Counted from the first letter of the stretch, positions 17,888-26,728 are shown. The stretch is DNA of 33,676 nt from Elusimicrobiota bacterium (GCA_018829985.1 JAHJSU010000023.1:1-33676); one strand, 5' to 3'. Notes: generated from the letters alone by a model not told the origin. Translations and numbers: made by a program.

Positions 17888-18980
17888 TGATCCGTTGCTG
17901 CGTTTTTTTGTCAAAGACATGCATATTCCGGTAATTGAACCTGACGGACACCTTGCTGCCCGGGCTTTGGTTGAAGAAGGCCTCCACGGTGGCCAGGACC
18001 CGGTTTTCGCCCGCTTTGATATAGAGGTTTTCCCTGTGGCCCAGCAATTCGCTGACTTCCAGGACGCCCTCTATCTTTTCGGAGCAGTTCTCCCTGGTCC
18101 CGGAACCGACCAGCACATCGTCGGGCCTGATTCCCAGCACCACCTCCCGCCCGGCGTTCCTGGCGCCGTCCGCCAGAAGGAACGGGGGAATGTACAGGGT
18201 AAGGGAGTCATTTTTTAAAAACAGCTTTTCGCCTTCCGCGGACAGCTTGCCGTGCAGAAAATTCATGGTTGGGCTGCCGATAAAGCCCGCGACGAAAAGA
18301 TTATCGGGCTTGCGGTAAACTTCTATGGGCGTCCCTGTCTGCTGGATGATCCCGTGGTTCATCACCACTATCCTGCCGGCGAGCGTCATGGCCTCCACCT
18401 GGTCATGGGTGACATAGATGATAGTGGCGTTCAGGCGCTGATAGAGCTTGGCTATCTCGACGCGCATCTCTTCCCTGAGCTTGGCGTCCAGATTCGAAAG
18501 CGGCTCGTCGAAAAGAAAAACCTTCGGCTTTCTGACTATCGCGCGGCCTATGGCTACGCGCTGGCGCTGACCGCCGGAAAGCTGCTTGGGCATCCGTTTG
18601 AGGAGTTTCGTCAGCTGCAGTATGGCCGCCGCCTCATGCACCCTGGCGGAGATCTCGCGCTTGTCCATCTTCATCAGGCGCAGCGCGAAGCTCATGTTCT
18701 CTTCCACGGTCATATGGGGGTAAAGGGCGTAATCCTGGAAAACCATGGCTATCTGGCGTTTGCTGGGGTGTATGTTGTTGACGAGGATATTATCTATGTG
18801 GATATCGCCGGCCGTTATTTCTTCAAGGCCGGCAAGCATCCGCAGCAGAGTCGTCTTGCCGCAGCCCGAAGGTCCGACTATCACCACGAATTCATGGTCT
18901 TTTATTTCCACGCTCACGCCGTTCAGAATCACGTTTTCGTTGAATTTTTTTGTGACCTTTAAAAATTTGACGTCAGCCAT
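17880..18980 (-). CDS. Sugar ABC transporter ATP-binding protein (MalK/UgpC/MsmK type)
   Basis: GPSGCGKTTLLRMLAGLEEI, LSGGQRQRVAIGRAI, VFLFDEPLSNLDAKLR, C-terminal OB-like domain; SD aaaggag. Confidence 0.96.
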   Translation of the reverse strand: MADVKFLKVTKKFNENVILNGVSVEIKDHEFVVIVGPSGCGKTTLLRMLAGLEEITAGDIHIDNILVNNIHPSKRQIAMVFQDYALYPHMTVEENMSFALRLMKMDKREISARVHEAAAILQLTKLLKRMPKQLSGGQRQRVAIGRAIVRKPKVFLFDEPLSNLDAKLREEMRVEIAKLYQRLNATIIYVTHDQVEAMTLAGRIVVMNHGIIQQTGTPIEVYRKPDNLFVAGFIGSPTMNFLHGKLSAEGEKLFLKNDSLTLYIPPFLLADGARNAGREVVLGIRPDDVLVGSGTRENCSEKIEGVLEVSELLGHRENLYIKAGENRVLATVEAFFNQSPGSKVSVRFNYRNMHVFDKKTQQRINN

Positions 18981-19000
18981 AAAAGAACTCCTTTGTTATG

Positions 19001-19104
19001 CTGGGCGGCTTGACTGCCAGGCGGCTAGACGGCTTGGCAGCCATAAGGTCTGCAAACCTTAAAAAGCCGTCTAGCTGTCCAGCTGCCCAGCCGCCAAGCA
19101 GCCG
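19001..19104. repeat. Word palindrome E2, same word family as E1
   Basis: ctgggcggcttgactgccaggcggctagacggcttggcagcc ... gccgtctagctgtccagctgcccagccgccaagcagccg between ABC genes. Confidence 0.8.
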
Positions 19105-19112
19105 TTTTTGCA

Positions 19113-19967
19113 TTATCCTTTAACGCTGCCCAGCGTCAGCCCCGACAGCAGCCATTTGGACGAATATAAAAACACCATCAGCACCGGCACGGTCACCAGC
19201 ATGGAGCCGGCGGCGAACATGCCCCATTGCGTTATATACTGGCCCTGCAGCTCAAAAAGTCCCAGGGTCCAGGTGTACTGCTTGGCGCTGAAAAGCACCA
19301 CCCGGGCCACCAGATATTCGTTCCAGGCGGTGGTAAAATTGAACAGGAAAGCTATGCTCAGGGCCGGGGTGGAAAGCGGCAGGATGATGCGGTAGAACGC
19401 CCCTATCTGGCTGGTTCCGTCCACCAGCGCGGCCTCCTCGAGCGAGCGGGGGATGGTATCGTAATAGCCTTTGAGTATCCAGATGCTGAACGGCAAAGAA
19501 GACACCGAATACGCGATTATCATGCCGAGGTAGGTATTCATCAGGCCCAGCTTCATTATCATCAGGAAAAGGGGCAGTATCAGCATGCCGGCCGGTATCA
19601 TCTGCGTGGAGAGCAGGAGTATCATCCCGGACTTTTTGCCCGGGAACTTGAACCGCGAGAACGCGTAGGCGGCGGTGGAGGCCAGGCTTACCCCGATAAA
19701 GGACGTGACGACGGTTATTATAAGCGAATTCCAGAGCCAGCGCAGGAACATCGTGTCTTTTAACAGCCTCAGATACGCGGCGAAATCGGCCCCTGACGGG
19801 ATAAGCGACAGGTCGGTGGAGATCACCCTGTCACCCGGCCTGATAGAGATAGACAAGATGCGCAAAAGCGGATAAACGCAGACCACCACGACGGTGATAA
19901 TGACCGCGTGGATCAGCAGGTATTTCAAAAGTTTCTTTCTTCTGTAAACCGCGGCTTCTTTGTTCAT
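19113..19967 (-). CDS. Carbohydrate ABC transporter permease (MalG type)
   Basis: SLASTAAYAFSRFKFPGKKSGMILLLSTQMIPAGMLILPLFLM and EEAALVDGTSQIGAFYRIILPLSTPALS (EAA loop). Confidence 0.94.
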   Translation of the reverse strand: MNKEAAVYRRKKLLKYLLIHAVIITVVVVCVYPLLRILSISIRPGDRVISTDLSLIPSGADFAAYLRLLKDTMFLRWLWNSLIITVVTSFIGVSLASTAAYAFSRFKFPGKKSGMILLLSTQMIPAGMLILPLFLMIMKLGLMNTYLGMIIAYSVSSLPFSIWILKGYYDTIPRSLEEAALVDGTSQIGAFYRIILPLSTPALSIAFLFNFTTAWNEYLVARVVLFSAKQYTWTLGLFELQGQYITQWGMFAAGSMLVTVPVLMVFLYSSKWLLSGLTLGSVKG

Positions 19968-19987
19968 AATTTATAAGTTTTTGCCAT

Positions 19988-20020
19988 ACACTAACCACTA
20001 GCCACTATTCACTATCCACT
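19988..20020. repeat. Quasi-tandem word ACACTAACCACTAGCCACTATTCACTATCCACT
   Basis: About 7-8-bp imperfect units filling the malF/malG-type gap. Confidence 0.7.
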
Positions 20021-20024
20021 GCTG

Positions 20025-21221
20025 TTACCGTTCGTCCTTCGCCGCGTCGAAAGTCTTCAGATAGAACACCGAAATGAAGAATAAAATGGCGAATATCACT
20101 ATGGCGAAAGCCGCTGAATAACTGTACCGGTTATAGGTAAAAGCCGCTTTATACAAGGCCGAAACCAGAATATCCGCCCGCTCGGTGCCCCCGGACTGCC
20201 CGGTCACCAGGTAAATAACGTTGATGTTGTTGAATGTCCAGACCGTGCCCAGCGTCACCGCGGGCATCAGCACCGGCCTGATAAGCGGTACGGTTATATA
20301 GCGCAATTTCTGAAAATAAGAGGCGCCGTCTATATCGGCGGCATCGTAATAGGAGGAGGATATTGATTGCAGGCCGCCGAGTATTACCACCATCATGAAC
20401 GGTATGCCAAGCCAGATGTTTATCAGCGTGCAGGTAGCAAGCGGATGATCGCTCAGCCACTGAACGGGACCAAACCCCATCGCGGCCAGAGCGGGGAAAG
20501 CTACGGCGAGTTTACCCAGCATGATATTAACGAACCCGTACTGTGAGTGAAATTCTCCGCGCATGGCCAGCACGGCCACGACCTGCGGCATTGCCCATGG
20601 TATCACCAAAAGCGTCCGGTAAATACCCTTGAACCTTATATTATTGTTCAACAGCAGGGCCAGGGCGAAACCGCCGGTCACATGGAAGAACACGTTTATA
20701 AAGGTCCACCAGACCGTGCGCAAAAGAAGAGCCCAGAAAGACACTTCCGACAGGGGGGAGGTGGTGAAGACGTTTATATACTGCTGGATGCCGACGAAGG
20801 GCAGATGGCCGGTATTCTTCCAGGCCATAATGGTGGTCAGTTTCAGGTCGTGGAAGGAAAGATAGATCTGAAAAACGAATGGATAAACCAAAAGCAGCGC
20901 CAGGCCCACGAAGGCGGGGGCAAGCAGCATGTAAGGGAGGGAGAACCGGCCCTTTATAATATGTTTGAAAAACAGATTTATGATAACCTGCGTTATAAAG
21001 AACCAGGCCCAGAGCTCGCCGCTGCCGGCGCCCTGGACAAGGCCGACATAGCGGCACAGAAGAACCGCGGCAAGCGGGAAAAAAACCGCCGAAACGGCCA
21101 TAAACCATTTTCTGTCGTGTAATTTGAAGTGATAATAGAAATAGCCTTCTATGGCCGCTATGCCGGCGGCCACTATCAGGACGAACCACAGCACTTCGTA
21201 TATAGAATAAAGGATATCCAT
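20025..21221 (-). CDS. Carbohydrate ABC transporter permease (MalF type)
   Basis: YMLLAPAFVGLALLLVYPFVFQIYLSFHDLKLTT; YYDAADIDGASYFQKLRYITVPLIRPVLMPAV (EAA loop). Confidence 0.94.
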   Translation of the reverse strand: MDILYSIYEVLWFVLIVAAGIAAIEGYFYYHFKLHDRKWFMAVSAVFFPLAAVLLCRYVGLVQGAGSGELWAWFFITQVIINLFFKHIIKGRFSLPYMLLAPAFVGLALLLVYPFVFQIYLSFHDLKLTTIMAWKNTGHLPFVGIQQYINVFTTSPLSEVSFWALLLRTVWWTFINVFFHVTGGFALALLLNNNIRFKGIYRTLLVIPWAMPQVVAVLAMRGEFHSQYGFVNIMLGKLAVAFPALAAMGFGPVQWLSDHPLATCTLINIWLGIPFMMVVILGGLQSISSSYYDAADIDGASYFQKLRYITVPLIRPVLMPAVTLGTVWTFNNINVIYLVTGQSGGTERADILVSALYKAAFTYNRYSYSAAFAIVIFAILFFISVFYLKTFDAAKDER

Positions 21222-21235
21222 ATAAAAAAAGCAGA

Positions 21236-21442
21236 TAGTTGCTCCTGAAAAAGTCGCAACTAATGATTACAGTGATAACAGAAACGATTACAGTAATGAG
21301 AAAGAGATGACGGTGATAGTAAGGAATATCAGATTACCGAATTATTGCCGTATCACTGTAATCGTGTTGGTTTATCACTGTAATCTCTTTATTTAAAATC
21401 ACCGTAATCATAGTTAGTCCTTAAGTTTTTCAGGACTAACTA
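21236..21442. repeat. Inverted-repeat element E3 (GATTACAGTGATA words, TAGTTRSTCCTGAAAAA ends)
   Basis: TAGTTGCTCCTGAAAAA (21236-21252) versus TTTTTCAGGACTAACTA (21426-21442), 15/17 complementary; interior ATGATTACAGTGATAAC... and ...TATCACTGTAATC...CACCGTAATCAT. Confidence 0.78.
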
Positions 21443-21446
21443 GCTA

Positions 21447-21533
21447 GTAGTGTGTAGGTAGTAGATAGGGGAATGCGGAGTTGAGGTTCTTAAATATCTG
21501 TTCCCCACCTACTACCTACTATCTACAACCTAC
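21447..21533. repeat. Word palindrome (GTAGGTAGTAGATAGGGG / CCCCACCTACTACCTACTATCTAC)
   Basis: gtagtgtgtaggtagtagataggggaat versus ttccccacctactacctactatctacaacctac; abuts SBP stop. Confidence 0.8.
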
Positions 21534-21534
21534 T

Positions 21535-22794
21535 TCAGCGATTCATCTCCGCGATCCTGGAGTCGGCGTTCTCCTGCATTTTGCGCGTGGCGTCCTCAAC
21601 GCTCAGTTTCCTTGACATGGCCAGGCCCAGGTAATTGCGGGCCGAATCCCAAACCGCGCGCATTTCGGTGGCCATGGACATGGGCCTGCCTTTGGAGATC
21701 TCATCCATGGACACCCTGGACACCTCCGTAGCCGTTATTTCCGGCGCTTTGGAGGCCTCGGTCAGAGCCGGCAGGCGCTGAAGCTCCTTGAACTGTCTTA
21801 TCTGGTTTTCCCGGTTGGTGTAAAATTCCATAAGCCGCTTTATCAGCTCAAGTTTCCCGGGTTTCACGCCGGAGCTGACCATGAAATACTTTCCGCTTAC
21901 CATGGGCGAGGGATAGAGGCCGGTCTTTGAGAGTTTTGGAATGAGGGCCAGACCGAAATTTGTTTTAAAATGCTGCTGATAGCCGGACAGCGCCCAATCT
22001 CCGTTTATTATAAAAGCGGTCTTGCCTTCCTTAAAAAGCGAGTCCATGCAGTTATAATCGCATTCCGGCGGCACGTATTTTTTGGCGTATTTAAGGTCCA
22101 GGTAGAAATTTATGGCCGAACGCATGGCCGGGGTATCCAGCGTGGGGGTCTTATTGTCAATGGGCCAGCCGCCGAAAGCGCCGAGCCAGGGCGCGAGCCA
22201 GAAGGGTTCGCCCAGGTCGAAGGCCATGCAGAAATCAAGTTTATACTTAGGCGCCTCCCTGGCGCAGAAATTAAAAAGTTCGTCGGTATCTTTCGGCGGG
22301 GATTTGACGAATTTTTTATTATAAAAAAACATCAGGTGGTTGCCGTTCGAGACCGGCACGCCCCAGACATGGCCGTCCAGGCTTATGGCCTGGACCACGG
22401 CCTTGTTGTACCTGGACATGTCCATTAACCCGTCCACGTGGCTGATGAAACCGGAAACGGCGTAAAGCCCGGCTGTGTCCGAAGGCCCCATCAGCAGGTC
22501 CGGCGGAACGCCGGCCAGCGACGCAGCCTGGAACTGAGAGCGCAGATCTTCGGTCTGGTAATGGGTCCGGGTTATTTCCAGGCCCGCGTTTTCCGGAAGT
22601 TTTTTGAAGGCGTCGAGAACGGAATCTATATAGGGGGCTACCTGGGCGTCTTCCTGCTCCCACAGGACTATGGAAGCGGCATCGGAAAGCGGCTTCGGCC
22701 GCGAGCAGGCGGACAGAAGCAAGAGGAGAGCGAATAGCGAATAGCGAATAGCGAATAGCGGTGGAAACTTTGGCCAAACCCTTGATTTTCCCAT
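21535..22794 (-). CDS. Sugar ABC transporter extracellular solute-binding lipoprotein
   Basis: LLLLLSAC lipobox; family 1 SBP features: ASLAGVPPDLLMGPSDTAGLYAVSGFI, YKLDFCMAFDLGEPFWLAPWLGAFGG, FKEGKTAFIINGDWAL. Confidence 0.92.
   Translation of the reverse strand: MGKSRVWPKFPPLFAIRYSLFALLLLLSACSRPKPLSDAASIVLWEQEDAQVAPYIDSVLDAFKKLPENAGLEITRTHYQTEDLRSQFQAASLAGVPPDLLMGPSDTAGLYAVSGFISHVDGLMDMSRYNKAVVQAISLDGHVWGVPVSNGNHLMFFYNKKFVKSPPKDTDELFNFCAREAPKYKLDFCMAFDLGEPFWLAPWLGAFGGWPIDNKTPTLDTPAMRSAINFYLDLKYAKKYVPPECDYNCMDSLFKEGKTAFIINGDWALSGYQQHFKTNFGLALIPKLSKTGLYPSPMVSGKYFMVSSGVKPGKLELIKRLMEFYTNRENQIRQFKELQRLPALTEASKAPEITATEVSRVSMDEISKGRPMSMATEMRAVWDSARNYLGLAMSRKLSVEDATRKMQENADSRIAEMNR
22730..22760. 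repeat. 7-bp tandem repeat (GCGAATA x4.4) within the SBP signal-peptide region
   Basis: gcgaata gcgaata gcgaata gcgaata gcg. Confidence 0.95.
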
Positions 22795-22817
22795 ACTCTT
22801 GGTTTTTGCCGTAATTC

Positions 22818-22955
22818 GTAACTGTTCAGGTTATCAGGTTCAAGGTTCAGGGTTTAAGGTTCAGGGTTCAGGGTTATTTTTTCATAATCTTTTTATGTTC
22901 CCTGATTTTCAACCGTTGAACCGCTGAACTGTGAACCTGGAACCTGGGCAGTTAC
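22818..22955. repeat. Word palindrome E5 (GGTTCAAGGTTCAGGG / CCTGAACC-type)
   Basis: GTAACTGTTCAGGTTATCAGGTTCAAGGTTCAGGGTTTAAGGTTCAGGGTTCAGGG ... CCCTGATTTTCAACCGTTGAACCGCTGAACTGTGAACCTGGAACCTGGGCAGTTAC; ends exactly before the stop codon at 22956. Confidence 0.85.
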
Positions 22956-23192
22956 CTAATCTTTTGAAATGTTCGTTATCGCCGCGAGCAGCGCAACAAG
23001 GACGGAAAGCTTCAGCGCCGTCCACCAGGAGATCTTAGCGGCCACGTGTCCCGCGGCTACCGCTCCGGGCAATAATTCCGGGATAGTCCACATCCAGAAC
23101 CATTTTATAAGGAAAACACCCAGAACGAATATGCCCATTACCCAAACCACGATCGCGGGGATACCCAGCAGCAGCATCTTGCGCAATTTCAT
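22956..23192 (-). CDS. Small membrane protein (2 predicted TM), uncharacterised
   Basis: MKLRKMLLLGIPAIVVWVMGIFVLGVFLIKWFWMWTIPELLPGAVAAGHVAAKISWWTALKLSVLVALLAAITNISKD; start could be 23234. Confidence 0.55.
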   Translation of the reverse strand: MKLRKMLLLGIPAIVVWVMGIFVLGVFLIKWFWMWTIPELLPGAVAAGHVAAKISWWTALKLSVLVALLAAITNISKD

Positions 23193-23284
23193 TACAAAAA
23201 TTCTAACAAATAAGACCGGCGCGAATAAAGGCATTTTTAAGTATAATAAGCATAGCGGGAAACGAGAAGGAGGGAAAGAACCAT

Positions 23285-23731
23285 ATGAAAAAATTGCTTA
23301 TTGCAGGGATACTGGCGGCGGTTTCGGGCTATGTTTATGCCCAGGCCCCGGCCGTCGAAACTAAAGCGGCCCCGGCTCCGGCCTCCGGCATAAAAGTGGA
23401 AAAAATAGTCACCGCAGCGTCGGTGGAGAACAAAGAGCCGGTCGACGAGACCTCGGCCTTTGACAAAGACACGGTAAAGGTCTATACCTGGACAAAAATC
23501 ACCGCCGCGGCCACTCCGGCAAAGATATGGCACGTTTACTATTTTAATGAAAAAAAAGCGGCCGAAGTGGAGCTTCAGATCGGCGGCAGCCCCTGGAGAG
23601 TCTGGAGCGCCAAGAACGTCCGCCCCGGCAATTGGAAAGTGGAAGTCACCGATGAGAACGGCGCGGTTCTGGCCGCGGCCGTATTCACCGTGACCGAAAA
23701 CCCAAAGGCCGAAGCGCCGACGACTCCGTAA
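23285..23731 (+). CDS. Secreted DUF2914-like protein
   Basis: SD gaaggagg; signal peptide; DKDTVKVYTWTKITAAATPAKIWHVYYFNEKKAAEVELQIGGSPWRVWSAKNVRPGNWKVEVTDENGAVL. Confidence 0.75.
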   Translation: MKKLLIAGILAAVSGYVYAQAPAVETKAAPAPASGIKVEKIVTAASVENKEPVDETSAFDKDTVKVYTWTKITAAATPAKIWHVYYFNEKKAAEVELQIGGSPWRVWSAKNVRPGNWKVEVTDENGAVLAAAVFTVTENPKAEAPTTP

Positions 23732-23746
23732 TCCGGAAACCAAAAG

Positions 23747-24094
23747 TCAAGGCCTGCTCTCTATTGCGGATTTATCCGGAAGGTTTAAAGTGGTGCTTGC
23801 GTTAAGGGTGCGCATATACATGAATCCGCCGCATTGTTTATCCAGCCCGGCGAGTTCATGGATCAGGGAAAAAATCCCGCCGGAGACGCTTTCCTCCACG
23901 ACGCACGTTACGATTTCGATCTCTGTCTGCACCGGGTCTCCCTTTCGATCGACGGGCCCTCCCGGAAAGGAGCCCCGGGCATGCTGAAGGTCCACCATTT
24001 TAAGCCCCCGCGAAAAAAGGCTCTCCACAAGCGGCATCCCTTTTCCGGGAAATGTATTCAGAACGATCGCTTTATGCCCCGCGCCGGCCTTCAT
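23747..24094 (-). CDS. P-II family signalling protein (second of tandem pair)
   Basis: GHKAIVLNTFPGKGMPLVESLFSRGLKMVDLQHARG...TEIEIVTCVVEESVSGGIFSLIHELAGLDKQCGGFMYMRTL; ATGA overlap with upstream PII gene. Confidence 0.68.
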   Translation of the reverse strand: MKAGAGHKAIVLNTFPGKGMPLVESLFSRGLKMVDLQHARGSFPGGPVDRKGDPVQTEIEIVTCVVEESVSGGIFSLIHELAGLDKQCGGFMYMRTLNASTTLNLPDKSAIESRP

Positions 24095-24510
24095 CGCTCC
24101 CCCTGCGCCCCGCCCCCGTGCGAAGAGCCCGGGCTTTTTCCCCGGCCCGCCCCGGCCTGAAGCTTCTCCAGGAGGGCCTGCGGAATATACGTAGCCGCCT
24201 TATCCAGCGGGGCCGAGTAAATAAACCCCATGCCCGGAGTATCCAGTTTCCCGGCCAGGAACATTTTCTCGAAGACATAGTCCACCTGGTCCGTGGCGAC
24301 GACGATATTGATAACTTCCTTCTCCACCTCGACCGCTACGCCGAGGACCCCGAGCCGCTCCCGGACGCCGGTCCCGCGGGCGAAGTACACCGTCGCGCCC
24401 TGCGCTCCGGCGTCCCGGGCGGCCTTGACGATCGCGTCCGCCACGCCCCGCTGCACAATGCAGGTGATCAGAGACACATCAGTAAGAACCGTTAGATTAC
24501 GGCGACTCAT
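24091..24510 (-). CDS. P-II family signalling protein (first of tandem pair)
   Basis: LITCIVQRGVADAIVKAARDAGAQGATVYFARGTGVRERLGVLGVAVEVEKEVINIVVATDQVDYVFEKMFLAGKLDTPGMGFIYSAPLDKAATYIP. Confidence 0.82.
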   Translation of the reverse strand: MSRRNLTVLTDVSLITCIVQRGVADAIVKAARDAGAQGATVYFARGTGVRERLGVLGVAVEVEKEVINIVVATDQVDYVFEKMFLAGKLDTPGMGFIYSAPLDKAATYIPQALLEKLQAGAGRGKSPGSSHGGGAQGER

Positions 24511-26285
24511 AGTATAACCTCCTGGGCGCCGGCCTGCTGCTCAGACGGATTTTGGGCCGTTTTTTCCGCTTTCCGCTGAACGTACGCTCCGCAGGACAGA
24601 ACCGCAAGTATCGGAAAAAGCGAGGCCGCCGCAATAATTCCAAAACCTTCTATCGCGCCTACGGCGTTCCCGAAACCGAGCCCCATGGCCAGGACCAGCG
24701 GAACGGTGACCGGGCCGGTCGTCACTCCGGCGCTGTCCCAGGCTATGTTCACGAACTCTTCCGAATTCATGTAAGTCAGCGCCACGGCCGCGCCGTAGCC
24801 CGGGATCAGGATATATGTGAGCGGGATCGTATAGATGATCTTGGCGACGCCGGCCGCGATCCCGAAGCCCACGCCGATCGCGACGGAATACATCAGCAGC
24901 GATTTTTTGAAAGCCCCGTTGGTTAAATTCTCGACGGTAAGGCCCAGCGCGTTCAGCGCCGGTTCCGCCAGTGTGGCCCCGAAGCCGAGGGCCCACGCGA
25001 AGGCGACCGCGATTGAAATCCCCAGAACCGCTCCGTAAAGCGGCGATCCCGCGATTTTTTCTATCTGGGTAAACGCGCCCGGGACCAGGCCGCCCGATTG
25101 GCCCCCAAGCTTGGCCAGTCCATAGGTGAGCCCCAGATTAAAAACGACCATGCCTATTACCGCCAATCCGATCCCGTACCGGACAGTTCCGGCGTCCCTC
25201 ATTTTCTCCTTTAAAACAAAAGCTAAAACCCCTAGAAGGAATATTACGAGGGGGACTATAGCTCTGACGCCCGTTACTATTTCCGCCCCGGGGGTCGTAT
25301 TATACCATTGAACCGGCATGTTCGCCGCTGCTGTTTTAGCGGCCCGGGCGGCTTCCAGGATGTCGGCCGGAGAAACCGTGCACGACAGGATAAACGCGAG
25401 GATCAGCACTCCCAGGATCGGGAACAGGGAGGCCAGCGTCACGATCCCGAAGCCGGAGAGAGAGGAATCCCCCTTGCCGACCGCCGACGCGACGCCTATT
25501 CCAAGCGCAAGGACGAGCGGCACGGTCACGGGTCCGGTTGTCACGCCGCCGCAATCCCAGGCAAGGCCTATAATCTTATGCAACTCGGGATGCGCCTGGG
25601 CCGCCGCGCTGATGAGCAGCGTAGGGATGAGGCTATAGTAGATCATGGGTTTAAGGCTCCAGCCGTAAATGAAACGCAGAGTCCCCAATACGGCGGCAAG
25701 TCCGACCCCGGCGCCGACCACCAGGACCAAATACCCGGAATAGGTCGTCAGCAGGCTGAACAGATAGGGGGCTTTTGCCGGATCCACGGTGCTGCCCGCG
25801 ATCTGCAGGGCGCCGATCGCAGGCTCCGCGAACGTCACGCCCACGCCGAGCAGGAACGCGATCGTCAGAACCACGGGCAGGGATGTTTTTTTGGGCAGTG
25901 TGTTTCCGATAGTTTCCCCAAAGGGCATCAGGCCGAGCTTTAAGCCCTCCATGAACAGCATAAGGCCGATCATGACCGCCAGCAGGCCGCCGCCGACTAT
26001 GGCGGCGTCAGACACCTTCTGGTTCAACACGAAATACTGAAACAGCCCCAAATAGACCGCCAGCGGCACGACCGCCTTGGCCTGCTCGATGAATCTGACG
26101 CTCACGTAAGGAGTTAAAAGCCGGTATACGTCCATGGCCTGGAGCTTAAGTTTAGGAGGCTGATACGGCTGCTGCCTGCCCTGCGCGTCAACCGCAAGTT
26201 TGGGCGTGAGATTCTTATAGCTGATCTCGCTATGATTGATCGCGATCTCCCTGATATAGTCGCCGTACCGGATTTGTGTTTCCAT
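24507..26285 (-). CDS. DUF1538-family membrane protein with two homologous halves
   Basis: METQIRYGDYIREIAINHSEISYKNL...; repeated FAEPAIGAL/LAEPALNAL and CGGVTTGPVTVPLVLALGIGVASAVG/SAGVTTGPVTVPLVLAMGLGFGNAVG. Confidence 0.88.
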   Translation of the reverse strand: METQIRYGDYIREIAINHSEISYKNLTPKLAVDAQGRQQPYQPPKLKLQAMDVYRLLTPYVSVRFIEQAKAVVPLAVYLGLFQYFVLNQKVSDAAIVGGGLLAVMIGLMLFMEGLKLGLMPFGETIGNTLPKKTSLPVVLTIAFLLGVGVTFAEPAIGALQIAGSTVDPAKAPYLFSLLTTYSGYLVLVVGAGVGLAAVLGTLRFIYGWSLKPMIYYSLIPTLLISAAAQAHPELHKIIGLAWDCGGVTTGPVTVPLVLALGIGVASAVGKGDSSLSGFGIVTLASLFPILGVLILAFILSCTVSPADILEAARAAKTAAANMPVQWYNTTPGAEIVTGVRAIVPLVIFLLGVLAFVLKEKMRDAGTVRYGIGLAVIGMVVFNLGLTYGLAKLGGQSGGLVPGAFTQIEKIAGSPLYGAVLGISIAVAFAWALGFGATLAEPALNALGLTVENLTNGAFKKSLLMYSVAIGVGFGIAAGVAKIIYTIPLTYILIPGYGAAVALTYMNSEEFVNIAWDSAGVTTGPVTVPLVLAMGLGFGNAVGAIEGFGIIAAASLFPILAVLSCGAYVQRKAEKTAQNPSEQQAGAQEVIL

Positions 26286-26728
26286 ATTGCCCCTGAATCG
26301 CCGCGGTGCGGGAACCTTCAAAAATCTTCCCCGCTCTTATGCCCTTAAACCTGTAATCGGAAGCATAACGCTTACTATTGTAATTTAACCCGCGGAAACC
26401 GATCCGCCCTTTGGCGAAATGCCTTTTTACACACGCAAGGTAATACAATACAATATAATGCAATATAACCGCAAAAAGGGCGGCCGGGAGGGCAGTCAGG
26501 CGGGTTTTCCAGCGAAAGCGAAAGGCGAAAGCACGCGAAAGGGTCTTGATTTTCAGCATTTTATGAGAGGTTGAAGGTATTGGTTTTATGGCATTGCCAA
26601 AAACCTTATTAGACTGACTCTCCGGCCGTCTTTTTGGTATTATAGCCTTTATGTTTCCCGCAGAGTTAACGCCGCACCTTCGTCTTACGGATATAACGGC
26701 GCGGGACATTTCATCGGAGGAATAAAAT

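Noticed and set aside
18252-18962. Antisense ORF (236 aa) over the ABC ATPase
   Set aside because: Sense strand encodes clear Walker A/B and signature motifs.
23242-23247. TATAAT upstream of the DUF2914 gene as promoter
   Set aside because: No convincing -35 at proper spacing, so not listed as a feature.
26230-26709. 159-aa ORF upstream of the DUF1538 gene
   Set aside because: Overlaps the DUF1538 start, contains the repetitive GCGAAAG/AATACAAT region, no recognisable domain.
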